Source: Acidobacteriaceae bacterium (GTDB lineage Bacteria; Acidobacteriota; Terriglobia; Terriglobales; Acidobacteriaceae). Taken from it: a stretch of 64,000 nucleotides of DNA. This document shows, in pieces, positions 1 to 9,646 of the stretch (positions are counted from its first letter, which is position 1; each line of letters opens with the position of its first letter). Where the stretch lies: the NCBI GenBank assembly GCA_025462885.1, contig JAOAPN010000008.1, forward strand, positions 336,953 to 400,952. Reading direction: 5' to 3'. Made by a program: the position numbers and the translations under genes. The notes under the pieces are model-generated. The model made no database searches. It had not been told where the DNA came from and saw only the letters and a list, made by a program, of their open reading frames with translations.

Positions 1-1
1 G

Positions 2-844
2 GCCGGGGTCTGGACGGCAGCGACCGGGAAAGTTCTGCTGGAGAGCGGACGGACGCGGGAGGAGTTGATCGGCTGGCTGGTAGAGCTGGCCGAAGACACC
101 CCGCGGATGGTGGTGGGGGTGGACTGCTGCTTCAGCTTTCCGGCGTGGTTTCTGGCCGAGCACGGCTGTGCCACGGTCTTCGACTTCTGGCAGCAGGTGG
201 CGGAGGGCAAGGGCGAGGCCTGGCTGCATCGCGAATGCGAAGACGCGCGTTTCTGGGGCAAGGTGGGGACAGGCCGGACGGGAAAACGGCCCGAGGAGTT
301 CTGCGGCGACGGTCTGCGCAGGATGATGCGGTCCACCGATTGGGAGAACAAGATCGCCGTGCATGCGGAGGGTGGCGACGCGGAGCGCGCGGCCAAGATG
401 TTCGGCATCACGCCGAAGAGCCCGTTCCAGATCGGCGGGAGCGGCAGCGTTGGGACCGGCTCTTTACGGGCGATGCCGTGGCTGATGAAGCTCCGGCAGG
501 CCGGCTTCCGGGTCTGGCCGTTTGAGTCTTCCGCTGTCGGCGAAGCCAGGCCCGCACCGCTGTTGGTCGAGATGTATACGCGATTGCTGACCGGGCCGGT
601 AAAGAAGAGTAATCCAATGGCTCGGCGGGAGTATTTGCTGGAGAAGAAACGCACCGACGCACTCTACGCCGGACTTTCGCGAAGCGTGGTCGAGAAGGCC
701 CGAGGCAGTGAAGACGGCTTCGATGCGCTGGTCTGCTGCCTGGAGATGGTGCGGTGGAGGGAAGAATTCGCCGGGCTGCGGGCGACCGAAGATCCGCTCC
801 TCGAACTGGAGGGGATTACGTGGCGGCCCGGGGTCGTCGGTTAG
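2..844 (+). CDS. DUF429-like protein, RNase H-fold (5' end outside window)
   Basis: The reading frame is open from base 2, so the true start lies upstream; a TTG at 65 is only an internal candidate. The visible part has a GVDCCFSFP segment near the start and a DGFDALVCCLEM segment near the end. This spacing of acidic residues resembles the RNase H-like fold of DUF429 proteins, whose biochemical role is not established. The family call is from memory of the pattern and is moderate. The stop codon overlaps the stop of the convergent diguanylate cyclase gene by 4 bases. Confidence 0.6.
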   Translation, partial: AGVWTAATGKVLLESGRTREELIGWLVELAEDTPRMVVGVDCCFSFPAWFLAEHGCATVFDFWQQVAEGKGEAWLHRECEDARFWGKVGTGRTGKRPEEFCGDGLRRMMRSTDWENKIAVHAEGGDAERAAKMFGITPKSPFQIGGSGSVGTGSLRAMPWLMKLRQAGFRVWPFESSAVGEARPAPLLVEMYTRLLTGPVKKSNPMARREYLLEKKRTDALYAGLSRSVVEKARGSEDGFDALVCCLEMVRWREEFAGLRATEDPLLELEGITWRPGVVG

Positions 845-1971
845 ACGGCGAGGGACGGGCTGGCCGTCCGGTGGTTCATTGCCTTGGCGGCGTAGAGCGC
901 GCGGTCGCACTGCTTCATCAAGGATTCAAGCGTAACGCTGGCGCTATCGATCGAAGCGACTCCGATACTGGCCCGGATGGGAAATTCCACAGCGTCCGAA
1001 GTGACGTGGAGTTGGCTGATGCAGAGGCGGAGGTGGCTGGCGACGACCTCCGCCTGTTCGGGTGAGGTGTGGGGCAGGACGACGAAAAACTCATCGCCGC
1101 CAAGCCGGGCGATCAGATCGGTGGACCGGGTGTTCTGGCGGAGACAGTCAGCGATCGCGCAGAGGGCCAGATCGCCCGCGTAGTGGCCGAATTGATCGTT
1201 GATCTGCTTGAAGTAGTCAACGTCCAGCATCAGCGCGGAGGTGGAGTGAGCGGAGTGGCGGTGGCCTTCGAAGAGAGCCATGGTCTTGCGCTGGATCGCC
1301 CGGCGGTTGAGGGTTCCGGTCAGGGCATCGGTCCCGGCCTGATGCTCCAGTTCGAGGCGAAGGCGGGCAGCGGTCATCCAGAGGTAGCCAAAACTGAGGC
1401 CGGCCACGAGCGTTCGGTCGAGCCAGATGTGGTAAAAGCTCTGCTTCGGAAACCACCAGACCAGCACCATGCGAGACGCGTTGGTGGCGGTGTAGACCAG
1501 CAGGAGCGAGCCCATGACCAGGATCGGCACTTTCACGCCCGGGGAGGGGTAACGGAAGAGCAGGGTCGCGCTGCAGATGGAGGTCGTAACGATGACAAAG
1601 GAGATGCTGACGATCCGCAGTTCCATGCTGGGATGGACGAAGATGACTTCGATGGAAAGGACGCTGACGACGACGCCGACCGCAATCAGATACAGCCACA
1701 GGTTGCGGCCGCGCTGGACGAACTCGGCAATAGCCTTGTTGATAAGGGCCAGCTCAAGGTAGAGGCAGAGGTTGGCGAGAACCATGGTCACGATGCGCGG
1801 CCCGTCGGGCACGGCAGAGTGCAGGATCAGGCCCAGGCCACCGAGGAAATTAGAAGCGGCGAAGTAGAACGTGCCCCGTTGCCAGCGCTGACCGATGGAA
1901 TTGACCATCATGGTCAGGCCGAAGAGAAAGAGGAGACTCGCTTCAACGAAGAATAAGGTGCGGACGTCCAC
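841..1971 (-). CDS. Membrane-anchored diguanylate cyclase (GGDEF)
   Basis: The 376-residue protein has an N-terminal half with about six hydrophobic segments (residues 5-205) and a C-terminal GGDEF domain from about residue 215. The active-site loop reads RLGGDEFFVVLP, with GGDEF at about 291, and the metal-binding DVDYFKQIND motif is present, so it should make cyclic di-GMP from two GTP at the inner membrane. An RSTD tetrapeptide lies five residues before GGDEF, where the inhibitory I-site RxxD sits, suggesting product feedback. There is no EAL domain. The membrane half is not a sensor family I recognise, so the input signal is unknown. It is convergent with the upstream gene. Confidence 0.93.
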   Translation of the reverse strand: MDVRTLFFVEASLLFLFGLTMMVNSIGQRWQRGTFYFAASNFLGGLGLILHSAVPDGPRIVTMVLANLCLYLELALINKAIAEFVQRGRNLWLYLIAVGVVVSVLSIEVIFVHPSMELRIVSISFVIVTTSICSATLLFRYPSPGVKVPILVMGSLLLVYTATNASRMVLVWWFPKQSFYHIWLDRTLVAGLSFGYLWMTAARLRLELEHQAGTDALTGTLNRRAIQRKTMALFEGHRHSAHSTSALMLDVDYFKQINDQFGHYAGDLALCAIADCLRQNTRSTDLIARLGGDEFFVVLPHTSPEQAEVVASHLRLCISQLHVTSDAVEFPIRASIGVASIDSASVTLESLMKQCDRALYAAKAMNHRTASPSLAV

Positions 1972-2012
1972 TTTCAGTGCCCTCGGAACATTGGAACTGG
2001 GACAGTTGAAGC

Positions 2013-2184
2013 TTAACTGTACATCGGACCAGCATGTTCCCTGCGATTGCCGTCATCGATGGAGTAAGTGATGTGGGCGACGGGCCTTCCGTGGCGGAGG
2101 ATGGTCAAGTTCTCGCCCGCTTCTGGCGGGGAGACGAGGGCAGCGGGCTGCGGTTCCTCTTCGGGAGAGTTGGACTTCGTGCAT
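2013..2184 (-). pseudogene. Frameshifted Phd/YefM-like antitoxin remnant
   Basis: On the minus strand, an ATG at 2184 starts MHEVQLSR, which resembles the start of a Phd/YefM antitoxin (HEAK-type motif then LSR). The continuation in a different frame reads AGENLTILRHGRPVAHI, the conserved core of that family, followed by a stop at 2013-2015. No single frame joins both halves, so at least one frameshift has occurred. No toxin gene follows. I read this as a decayed toxin-antitoxin locus between the diguanylate cyclase gene and alaS. Confidence 0.5.
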
Positions 2185-2254
2185 GAACGGCTCCGGCTGC
2201 TCGGATGATGCGATTGTACGCGGGGGCGTCTGCCGCTGATAAACTTTACATCTT

Positions 2255-5101
2255 ATGACGAATCGTTCAGGCAGCCAGCGTTCCTTTTCGGGAGCGCAAA
2301 TCAGGGAAGATTTTCTGCGGTTTTTTGAGGGCAAGGTTTCGCCGGTTTCGGGTGCGGGGCATCGGCGCGTACACTCCTCTTCGCTGGTGCCGGTCAACGA
2401 TCCCACCCTGCTGTTTACCAACGCCGGGATGAACCAGTTCAAGGACGTCTTCCTCGGTGCCGAGAAGCGCGACTACACCCGTGCCACCACCTCGCAGAAG
2501 TGCGTCCGCGCCGGCGGCAAGCATAACGATCTGGAGAACGTCGGCTTCACGCGGCGGCACCACACCTTCTTTGAGATGCTGGGAAACTTCTCCTTCGGGG
2601 ACTACTTCAAGAAGGACGCCATCGCCTACGCGTGGGAGTTGCTGACCAGCCCCGAGTGGTTCGGGATCGACAAAGAGAAGCTGTACGTCACGATCTTCGA
2701 AGGCGATGCCGCTGTGCCCCGCGATCAGGAGGCCTGCCAGTTCTGGCTGGACGTCGGAGTTCCTGCGGAGCGGATCTTCGAGCTCGGAGCCAAGGATAAC
2801 TTCTGGCAGATGGGCGATACCGGACCGTGCGGGCCTTGTAGCGAAATCTACTTCGACCTGGGAGTAGAGGCGTCGGAGACCGGTGCCGACGTGCCCTTCG
2901 GGCAGGACGACCAGCGCTACATGGAGATCTGGAACCTCGTCTTCATGCAGTTCGACCGCAGCAGCGACGGTGTGCTGACTCCGCTGCCGAAGCCATCCAT
3001 CGATACCGGCATGGGGCTGGAGCGGGTTGCTTGTGTGCTCCAAGGCGTGGTGTCGAACTATCAGACGGACTTGTTTACTCCACTGATTGCGCGGGCCGCC
3101 CAACTTTGTCTTGGAGCTCCTGACGCTTCGACTAACGCACGTCATTCTGACATCTCCGACAACGCTCATCATTCTGACCTCTCCACTAACGTCCGTCATT
3201 CTGAGCGAAGCGAAGAACCCCTGTATCTCGCCAGTGCTGGCAATAATCTAACCCTCGACCAGGCCGCTGTATCGGATGCCAAGGGTGCAGCCTCTCTACG
3301 AATCATCGCCGACCATGCGCGAGCCGCCACGTTTCTCATCTCTGACGGAGTGAATCCATCCAACGAGGGCCGCGGCTATGTGCTGCGAAAGATTCTGCGC
3401 CGCGGGATTCGCCATGGACGTCTGCTCGGGCAGGAGCGTCCGTTTATGTACGAGATGGTGAAGGCCGTACGCGACGAGATGGGAGTAGCCTATCCCGAGT
3501 TGAAGGAGACGGCTGAGCGAGTCGCGAAGGTAGTGTTGGCGGAGGAGGAGCAGTTCGCTCGCACTCTGGAACTCGGTCTGAAGCAAATGAACGAGGAGAC
3601 GCTGCGTTCTGGCTCGCTGGCGTTCCGACTTTACGAAACCTTCGGAATGCCGCTGGACTTCATGGTCGATGCTGCAAGGGACGCTGGCATCGACTTTGAC
3701 CACGCTGGCTTCGAAGCCGCAAAAGAAGAAGAGCAAGCCCGCGCCCGCGCCTCATGGAAGGGCGGCTCCCAAAAGTCAGCCTCGCCGGTCTACCGCGAAC
3801 TTGCGAAGACAGAGTTCGAAGGCTACTCCGCCCTCCGTGTCGATGGAGCGAGAGTCCTCGCACTGGTCAAGGACGGCATCGGCGTTCCCGAGTTGAAGGG
3901 CGGCGAAGAGGGCGAAGTAGTGCTGGATGCCACCAGCTTCTATGCCGACTCCGGCGGTCAGGTTGGAGACATGGGCTGGCTCTACTCGGGCGACCATAAT
4001 TTAGTCGTGGCCGAGGTGAAGGGCTGCACCAAGCCCGTGCAGGGCGTCTTCGCGCACAAGGTGCGGGTAAACCAGACGATTGCAGTGGGCGACACCGTCG
4101 ATACCGTCGTCGATGCGGACAACCGTCGCGCGACGGAGCGGAACCATACCGGAACGCACCTGCTGCACGCCGCACTGCGCGAGGTGCTGGGCAAGCATGT
4201 AAAGCAGGCCGGCTCGCTGAACGATGCGACGCGGCTGCGCTTCGACTTCTCACACTTCACGGGCGTCGCCGAAGAAGAACTGCGTGAGGTCGAGACCATC
4301 GTCAACACGCAGGTGCTCGCGAATACCACCGTGCAGACGCTGGTGGATGTGCCCATCGACGTGGCGGTGAATGAGTACGGAGCGATGGCGTTGTTCGGCG
4401 AGAAGTACGGCGAGCGGGTGCGCGTGGTGAAGATCGGCGACTTTTCAACCGAGCTCTGCGGCGGTACGCACACAGGCGCAACCGGCGAGATCGGCCTGAT
4501 CAAGCTGGTCGGCGAGGGCTCGGTCTCGTCGGGAATTCGACGCGTCGAGGCGATCTCAGGAACCGGCGCGTTGAGCGAGTTCCGCCGCGACTTCGATGTG
4601 GCGCGAGTGGTCGGCTCGATGGTCGGGGCGAACGAGGCCTCGCCCGCCGATGCCCTGCGCGCGAAGATTGCCGCGCAGGAAGAAGAGATGAAGAAGCTGC
4701 GCCGCGAGCTGGATGCGGTGCGGATGAAGGCTGTCTCCTCGTCGGTCGGAGACGCGGTTGGATCGGCTGTCCTGGTGAAGGATGTGAAGCTGCTGGTGCA
4801 GCGCGTGGACGGTGTCGAAAAGGGCCAGATGCGCGAACTCGTCGATCAGCTTCGCGGCAAGCTGGGCTCCGGAATCGTGGTGCTGGGCGCTGCCGTCGAT
4901 GGAAAGGTGGCCTTGATCGTCGGCGTGACAAAAGACCTTACCGGAAGGGTTCAGGCCGGCAAGATTGTCGGCGCATTGGCTGGACTGGTGGGGGGCAAGG
5001 GCGGTGGCCGCCCGGATCTGGCCGAGGCTGGCGGAAGCGATGTCGGTGCGCTCGACGGCGCTCTCGCGAAGGCTGCCGGTGTGGTGGAGGGTCTTCTGTA
5101 G
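2255..5101 (+). CDS. alaS: Alanyl-tRNA synthetase with repeat-derived insertion
   Basis: Charges tRNA-Ala with alanine in the cytoplasm. Visible landmarks are the class II core with [12 protein letters not shown] (about residue 187), the [20 protein letters not shown] segment, the editing-domain zinc motif HTGTHLLH (about 630) with CGGTH (about 736), and a C-terminal glycine-rich DHHA1 domain. At 948 residues it is about 70 longer than most bacterial AlaRS. Part of the excess is an insertion at about residues 285-330 before [14 protein letters not shown]. It contains three 9-residue repeats (RHSD, HHSD, RHSE cores; 3128-3208) and the dispersed-repeat signature RHSERSEEP. The ATG at 2255 has no good Shine-Dalgarno. 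The start is supported by homology from [15 protein letters not shown]. Confidence 0.97.
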   Translation: MTNRSGSQRSFSGAQIREDFLRFFEGKVSPVSGAGHRRVHSSSLVPVNDPTLLFTNAGMNQFKDVFLGAEKRDYTRATTSQKCVRAGGKHNDLENVGFTRRHHTFFEMLGNFSFGDYFKKDAIAYAWELLTSPEWFGIDKEKLYVTIFEGDAAVPRDQEACQFWLDVGVPAERIFELGAKDNFWQMGDTGPCGPCSEIYFDLGVEASETGADVPFGQDDQRYMEIWNLVFMQFDRSSDGVLTPLPKPSIDTGMGLERVACVLQGVVSNYQTDLFTPLIARAAQLCLGAPDASTNARHSDISDNAHHSDLSTNVRHSERSEEPLYLASAGNNLTLDQAAVSDAKGAASLRIIADHARAATFLISDGVNPSNEGRGYVLRKILRRGIRHGRLLGQERPFMYEMVKAVRDEMGVAYPELKETAERVAKVVLAEEEQFARTLELGLKQMNEETLRSGSLAFRLYETFGMPLDFMVDAARDAGIDFDHAGFEAAKEEEQARARASWKGGSQKSASPVYRELAKTEFEGYSALRVDGARVLALVKDGIGVPELKGGEEGEVVLDATSFYADSGGQVGDMGWLYSGDHNLVVAEVKGCTKPVQGVFAHKVRVNQTIAVGDTVDTVVDADNRRATERNHTGTHLLHAALREVLGKHVKQAGSLNDATRLRFDFSHFTGVAEEELREVETIVNTQVLANTTVQTLVDVPIDVAVNEYGAMALFGEKYGERVRVVKIGDFSTELCGGTHTGATGEIGLIKLVGEGSVSSGIRRVEAISGTGALSEFRRDFDVARVVGSMVGANEASPADALRAKIAAQEEEMKKLRRELDAVRMKAVSSSVGDAVGSAVLVKDVKLLVQRVDGVEKGQMRELVDQLRGKLGSGIVVLGAAVDGKVALIVGVTKDLTGRVQAGKIVGALAGLVGGKGGGRPDLAEAGGSDVGALDGALAKAAGVVEGLL
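3128..3228 (+). repeat. Tandem 27-bp repeat and dispersed-repeat copy inside alaS
   Basis: Three 27-base units (3128-3154, 3155-3181, 3182-3208) share the core CGTCATTCTGA or close variants. The third runs into TTCTGAGCGAAGCGAAGAAC and then CCCTGTAT. This last part closely matches, on the opposite strand, an intergenic repeat at about 23020-23070 in this window. The insertion keeps the alaS frame. Confidence 0.85.
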
Positions 5102-5249
5102 GACGCACAATGCAGGCTACAGCCCCCGCTTGCGACCGGTTGTTGTTTGCTCGGGCGCAGGGTCTACAGGTTGTGTTGGGGGTATCGGGGGGAGTACCGG
5201 CTTTGTTTTCAGCGGCGGTAGGCTGCGCGACCTCTTAAACTGAGGTTGA

Positions 5250-7739
5250 ATGGGCCTGCGCAAAACAATGCGGATGGGATGGTTGCGGTGTGCAGGCGGC
5301 GCTGCCGTTTTGTGTTGCTGCGGAGTGGTTCACGGCGCTACCGCTTTACGAAGCGCGGCATATGCGAAGACCCCCAGGCAGCGCAGCGCCAAGGCCCCAG
5401 TCAAGGTCGAGCTAACTCCCTGGGAGGCGGCGGAGCGCGGGCGCGAGACGCTCGAAGCCATCCCCGACGCCAGCCGCACCAAGGCCCAATATGCAGCAGC
5501 GATGGATGCGTTCCGAGCGGTGTATCACGACCGGCCCGGCGATACGCACGCTCCAACGGCAGTGTTTACTGTGGCGGAATTGCTTGCCGAACAGGGGCGC
5601 GGTCTGCATGATTCGAAGAGCCTGAAGGCGGCGGTGGGCCAGTATGAGTTCTTGCGGGTGCAGTATCCGGCCAGTTCGCTGCGGGTCGCGGCGTTGCTGG
5701 CGCAGGGGCAGATCTACGGCAACGATCTTGGCGATCCAGCTTCGGCGAAAGAGCGGTACTCGCTGCTGGTAAAGCAGTTTCCCGGCAGCATGAAGGCCGA
5801 GGAGGCGCGCGTCGCACTGGAGGCATTGGAGCAGCGCCGAGGGAGCAAAACCCACGAACTGGCTGCGACGACAAGGAATAAAGAACGGGGCTTCGATCAA
5901 GCCGCTGCGTCGCGAGCCATAAATTCCGATGCGCAGACCGGCGCAACGCAGTCATCCCGGGACAGGGCGAGGGTCGCATCAGCCTCTACTATGCCCACCG
6001 CTTCCGGGAACGGTGCGAACACAAGTGCACTGGGTGCCATGCCGGCAACAGGTGCTTCTGCTGCTGGTACGAGTGACCCAAGACGCGGCGTCGCTGCTCC
6101 AGTCGACGCCCCAATGGATACCGGAACGCCCGTATCCGCTTCCAATGCTCCGATACCAGGACCCTCGAATATGGGGCGCGTTGTGGCACGAACCTCCGAC
6201 CAGCCGGCACAGGTCACGGGCATTCGGCACTGGTCCACGGCGACGTACACGCGGGTGGCGATCGACCTCGGCGACGACGTAACCTTCGAGGCGGCTCGCG
6301 TTCCCAACCCCGATCGCATCTACTTCGATCTGCACGGCACACGCCTGGCGCGGGAGCTTGCAGGCAAGAGCTTTACCGTCACCGACGACGGCTTTCTGAA
6401 GAAGATCCGGACAGCACAGTTCTCGGACGATATGACACGAGTCGTGCTGGATGTGAACGATGTCACGGAGTATTCGGCGTTCCTGCTGCCCAACCCTTAC
6501 CGGCTGATCATCGATATTCATGGCGGCAGGGGGCAAGGTGGCGCTCCCACCCCGTCGACGGCGCAGTCACAAAGCATTGCCTCGGGTGTAAATGCGCCGA
6601 ACCCCAATAACCCGACGGCACCGATGATGATCCTGCCGGTCCCGCCGCCAGTCTCGGCCACCGTGGTAAAGCCGACGATGTCCAGGCCGGTGCCGAATAC
6701 CGTCTCGACGCGCAGCGCGAACTCGACGGAGATCGCCTCGTTGAGCGCGCAGCCCGGACGGGTCGAAGCGACCAGCGTGCCGACTTCGAAGGACCAGTTC
6801 CTCGGCTCCAAAGCGCAGCCGTCAGACAGTCGCGCCGTAGTGGGAGGCAACCTGCCTGCCAACGACGACCTGAGCGCCGTCGTTGGAACCGGAGCTCCGG
6901 AGACCACCTCCTCAGGTAAGGCAGGAACCCGAGGCAAGAAGGGGCGGGTCATCCGCGAGGATTCATCCCCGGCGCGGGCCGCTGTCCCGACGGCCGATGG
7001 CGAGACTTCGTTGGTGCGGGCGCTCGGTCTGAAGATCGGCCGCATCGTGATCGATGCCGGGCACGGAGGCCATGACTCCGGCACCATCGGGGTCGACGGG
7101 ATCGAAGAGAAAGACGTCGTGCTCGACGTGGCGCTGCGGGTGGGAAAGATGCTGCACGACCGGCTGGGCGCGGAGGTGGTCTATACGCGGTCGGACGACA
7201 CGTTTATCCCACTCGAGACCCGAACTGCAATCGCGAACAAGGCCCAGGCCGACCTCTTCCTGAGTATCCATGCAAACTCTTCCTCCGATTCTAGCGCTCG
7301 CGGCGTAGAGACCTACTACCTCAACTTCACCTCTTCGCCGGACGCCCTCGAAACCGCCGCGCGCGAAAACGCTGTCTCCGATCAGTCGATCCATCAGCTG
7401 AGCGATCTGGTGAAAAAGATCGCGTTGAAGGACAAGATCGCTGAGTCGCGCGAGTTCGCCAGCGACGTCGAGGCCAGCCTCTACGGCGGCTTGCAGCGTG
7501 GGAATGCAGGGTTGAAGGATCGCGGCGTCAAGAAGGCTCCCTTCGTGGTGCTGATCGGAGCGAATATGCCATCGATCCTGGCCGAGATTTCGTTTGTGAC
7601 GAACCCGAAGGACGCAACGCAACTGCAGCAGCCCGAGTATCGGCAGCGTGTGGCGGAGAGCCTGTTCAAAGGCGTGGCGAAGTACTCCAGCGGGTTGAGC
7701 GGGATCAAAGGACCGACCGAGCGGGCCAGCGTCAAGTAA
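5250..7739 (+). CDS. Secreted N-acetylmuramoyl-L-alanine amidase (AMIN + Amidase_3)
   Basis: The 829-residue protein begins with a signal peptide (hydrophobic to about residue 29). A helical TPR-like region follows at about 85-195. An AMIN domain at about 320-425 (HWSTATYTRVAIDLGDDV to YRLIIDIHG) is the type that targets amidases to peptidoglycan or the septum. A long Pro/Ser/Thr-rich linker leads to a zinc Amidase_3 domain from about 595, with IDAGHGGHDSG, the second ligand in GIEEKDVVLDVA, a SIHAN motif and the C-terminal EISFVTNP. It should cleave the MurNAc-L-Ala bond in the periplasm during cell separation. It resembles AmiC-type enzymes but the TPR-like front and length are unusual. The ATG lies 8 bases after a TAAACT -10-like box. 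Confidence 0.9.
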   Translation: MGLRKTMRMGWLRCAGGAAVLCCCGVVHGATALRSAAYAKTPRQRSAKAPVKVELTPWEAAERGRETLEAIPDASRTKAQYAAAMDAFRAVYHDRPGDTHAPTAVFTVAELLAEQGRGLHDSKSLKAAVGQYEFLRVQYPASSLRVAALLAQGQIYGNDLGDPASAKERYSLLVKQFPGSMKAEEARVALEALEQRRGSKTHELAATTRNKERGFDQAAASRAINSDAQTGATQSSRDRARVASASTMPTASGNGANTSALGAMPATGASAAGTSDPRRGVAAPVDAPMDTGTPVSASNAPIPGPSNMGRVVARTSDQPAQVTGIRHWSTATYTRVAIDLGDDVTFEAARVPNPDRIYFDLHGTRLARELAGKSFTVTDDGFLKKIRTAQFSDDMTRVVLDVNDVTEYSAFLLPNPYRLIIDIHGGRGQGGAPTPSTAQSQSIASGVNAPNPNNPTAPMMILPVPPPVSATVVKPTMSRPVPNTVSTRSANSTEIASLSAQPGRVEATSVPTSKDQFLGSKAQPSDSRAVVGGNLPANDDLSAVVGTGAPETTSSGKAGTRGKKGRVIREDSSPARAAVPTADGETSLVRALGLKIGRIVIDAGHGGHDSGTIGVDGIEEKDVVLDVALRVGKMLHDRLGAEVVYTRSDDTFIPLETRTAIANKAQADLFLSIHANSSSDSSARGVETYYLNFTSSPDALETAARENAVSDQSIHQLSDLVKKIALKDKIAESREFASDVEASLYGGLQRGNAGLKDRGVKKAPFVVLIGANMPSILAEISFVTNPKDATQLQQPEYRQRVAESLFKGVAKYSSGLSGIKGPTERASVK

Positions 7740-7835
7740 GTCCAGATTCATGCTGCGAAAGTGAACCGGGTTCTGGTCCAGCGTCGTGGGAGTGCCTTCG
7801 CTTACAAATCAGCGGTGGTGTAGTCTGACGGTTGT

Positions 7836-9029
7836 ATGGGCGGATTGCATATGGCTGGGATTAAGTTCGGGTTTGGCTGGATAAGTCGGGTGGTTGTGGC
7901 GCTTGCTTTGACCGGGGTGGTGGGTGGATTCGCGCAGGAGGCGAAGACTTCGCTGGTGGTTCCTCCGGCTCCGCTGCTACCGGCGAAGTTCGGACCCTGG
8001 GTAATGTCGGGGAGTGCGACCACAGGGACAGATGGCGGCCAGGTGGACGCCGCGAACGCTGCTGCATTGAAAGAGTTTGGAATCGACCGGTTTTCTGTGG
8101 CCCAGTATGCCCCGGAGAAGGGTGCCGGGACGGTCGAGGTGAAGGCGCTCCAGTTTGGCGATGCGACCGGAGCGGCTGCTGCGTTTACGTTTTACCGGCG
8201 GCCGGAGCTGCGTGGTTTGTCCGCAGGTCAGAAGCTTGGATCGAACGCAGCCGTTTCAGGAAATGAAGCCTTGTTCTGGTCGGGCACCTCCCTGGTGATG
8301 GTGAAGTCGGATCAGAGCCGCGCCGCCCTTACTACCGACTTGAAGCAACTGGAGATAGCTCTGCCGAAGATCGGCGGCCCCCGTGGTTCCGCACCGCTGC
8401 TGCCTACGCTGCTGCCGGGCAAGGGGCTGGAGCCGGCAAGTATCCGGTACGCGCTGGGCCCGGTCAGCTATGCGGCTGAGGGTGGCGTACTTCCTCCCGA
8501 GATCCTGGGGTGGGAGAAGAGCGGCGAAGTGGTGACAGCTAAATATGCGAGCGGCGGAATCATGACGCTGCTGCTCTATCCGACACCGCAGATCGCAGGC
8601 GAGCGCGGACGGGCGATCGGGGCAGCGATGAACTCCGACCGGGCAAAGTACGGAACGGTAAAGCTCCGCCGCGAGGGCCCGATGCTGGTGCTGGCCACCG
8701 GCGCGTTTAGTCCTGCGACCGAGAAGGAACTGGTCGAAGCGACCCACCTTCCCGTCTCGCTGACGTGGGACAAGAAGATGCCGCTGGAGTTCCATGCGGA
8801 GGTCGGCAAGACCTATAGCCTGCTCTCCAGCATTGCGGTGTTCTGCGGAGTCGGAGCACTCGCGGCGGTCATTCTGGGGCTCTTCCTGGGCGGCGGCCGG
8901 GCGGCAATCCGGGTGCTGCAGGGCAAGCCGGCGGCGGTCGAGCCGGAATTTTTACGGATTGATTTGCGCGGACCTTCGACTCCACTGCACTCCGATCGGG
9001 CTGGTTCCGGGTCCGGAGCAGCGCAATAG
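7836..9029 (+). CDS. Exported anchored protein of unknown function
   Basis: 397 residues with an N-terminal signal sequence (VVVALALTGVVGGFAQEA) and a C-terminal membrane helix (about 328-350, SIAVFCGVGALAAVILGLFLG) followed by a short basic, proline-rich tail. The extracytoplasmic part contains FGPWVMSG and QYAPEKGAGTVEVKALQFGDATGAAAAF-type segments. These resemble acidobacterial proteins grouped as DUF6599, but I cannot confirm this. No catalytic motif is visible. Start may be the ATG at 7836 or that at 7851. It lies 96 bases after the amidase gene on the same strand and could be co-transcribed. Confidence 0.8.
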   Translation: MGGLHMAGIKFGFGWISRVVVALALTGVVGGFAQEAKTSLVVPPAPLLPAKFGPWVMSGSATTGTDGGQVDAANAAALKEFGIDRFSVAQYAPEKGAGTVEVKALQFGDATGAAAAFTFYRRPELRGLSAGQKLGSNAAVSGNEALFWSGTSLVMVKSDQSRAALTTDLKQLEIALPKIGGPRGSAPLLPTLLPGKGLEPASIRYALGPVSYAAEGGVLPPEILGWEKSGEVVTAKYASGGIMTLLLYPTPQIAGERGRAIGAAMNSDRAKYGTVKLRREGPMLVLATGAFSPATEKELVEATHLPVSLTWDKKMPLEFHAEVGKTYSLLSSIAVFCGVGALAAVILGLFLGGGRAAIRVLQGKPAAVEPEFLRIDLRGPSTPLHSDRAGSGSGAAQ

Positions 9030-9212
9030 GCGACAGTTTTCTGCACTGACCCCGGTGCAGCGGATGGGGTAAGCCTCTCATTTCATGACCGTTTGAAAGG
9101 TGAGCTGGAGCGTAAAAGCGAAACTAAGGCGAATGCCAAGAGGGGTGTTGACTGTTCTGTCACTCCCGTAACTAACTCCTAAATAACGGGTTATCGGAGG
9201 CGAGTTTAGTCC

Positions 9213-9241
9213 TTGACACCGGTTTTGGCCAAACTTAGTAT
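9213..9241 (+). promoter_or_regulatory. Sigma70-type promoter of candidate small RNA
   Basis: TTGACA (9213-9218), 17-base spacer, TAGTAT (9236-9241). It is one of the best consensus matches in the window. No ORF starts downstream before a strong terminator, so it appears to serve a short non-coding transcript starting near 9248. Confidence 0.75.
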
Positions 9242-9247
9242 TTCGCC

Positions 9248-9333
9248 AGAAAGTTCTGATGGCTTTGCCTCCGTTGGAACTATTCTCCCTAAAGAAGAGG
9301 CCACCCTGTTGCCGGGTGGCCTCTTCGTCTTTC
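9248..9333 (+). ncRNA. Candidate small RNA, about 86 nt
   Basis: A consensus promoter predicts initiation near 9248, and an intrinsic terminator ends at about 9333. The predicted RNA has a 5' hairpin (AGTTC 9252-9256 with GAACT 9277-9281) whose loop carries CCUCC (9268-9272), complementary to Shine-Dalgarno sequences. A pyrimidine-rich single strand (TCTCCCT) follows, then the terminator stem. This is a typical layout for a trans-acting sRNA. I recognise no Rfam family; Acido-1 or a similar clade-specific motif cannot be excluded. Confidence 0.55.
9294..9331 (+). terminator. Intrinsic terminator, 13-bp perfect stem
   Basis: GAAGAGGCCACCC (9294-9306) pairs perfectly with 9314-9326 around a 7-base loop and is followed by GTCTTTCT. 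It ends the predicted small RNA. Confidence 0.8.
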
Positions 9334-9646
9334 TGCACCCGTTTCGTACGAGCGATCTTGTCCCGGTGAACGTTCTTCTTCGCTACAGAAGTCTCGCAGC
9401 GGCGGCGTAAGCCGATAGAGGCTACGGAAGAGGCTGGTGGGCGCTGTAAAGGCCGCCTGATCCCCGGGGAGAGCTGCCATGGTGACGACACTACTGATAC
9501 TGCTGTTTCTAATTTGCCTCCTCGGACCGAGTTGGCTGGCTTCGAGAGTCGATCTGAACTCCTGATGGACAAATCCCGCTATGCGCTGCGGGTGACCGCC
9601 CCACATTGCCTGTGCTAGTTTGGCAGGGGATCGGGAGGTCGGACCA

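Noticed and set aside
1069..1956. 295-residue plus-strand open frame opposite the diguanylate cyclase
   Set aside because: Charged low-complexity translation with no motif, antisense to a clear GGDEF gene.
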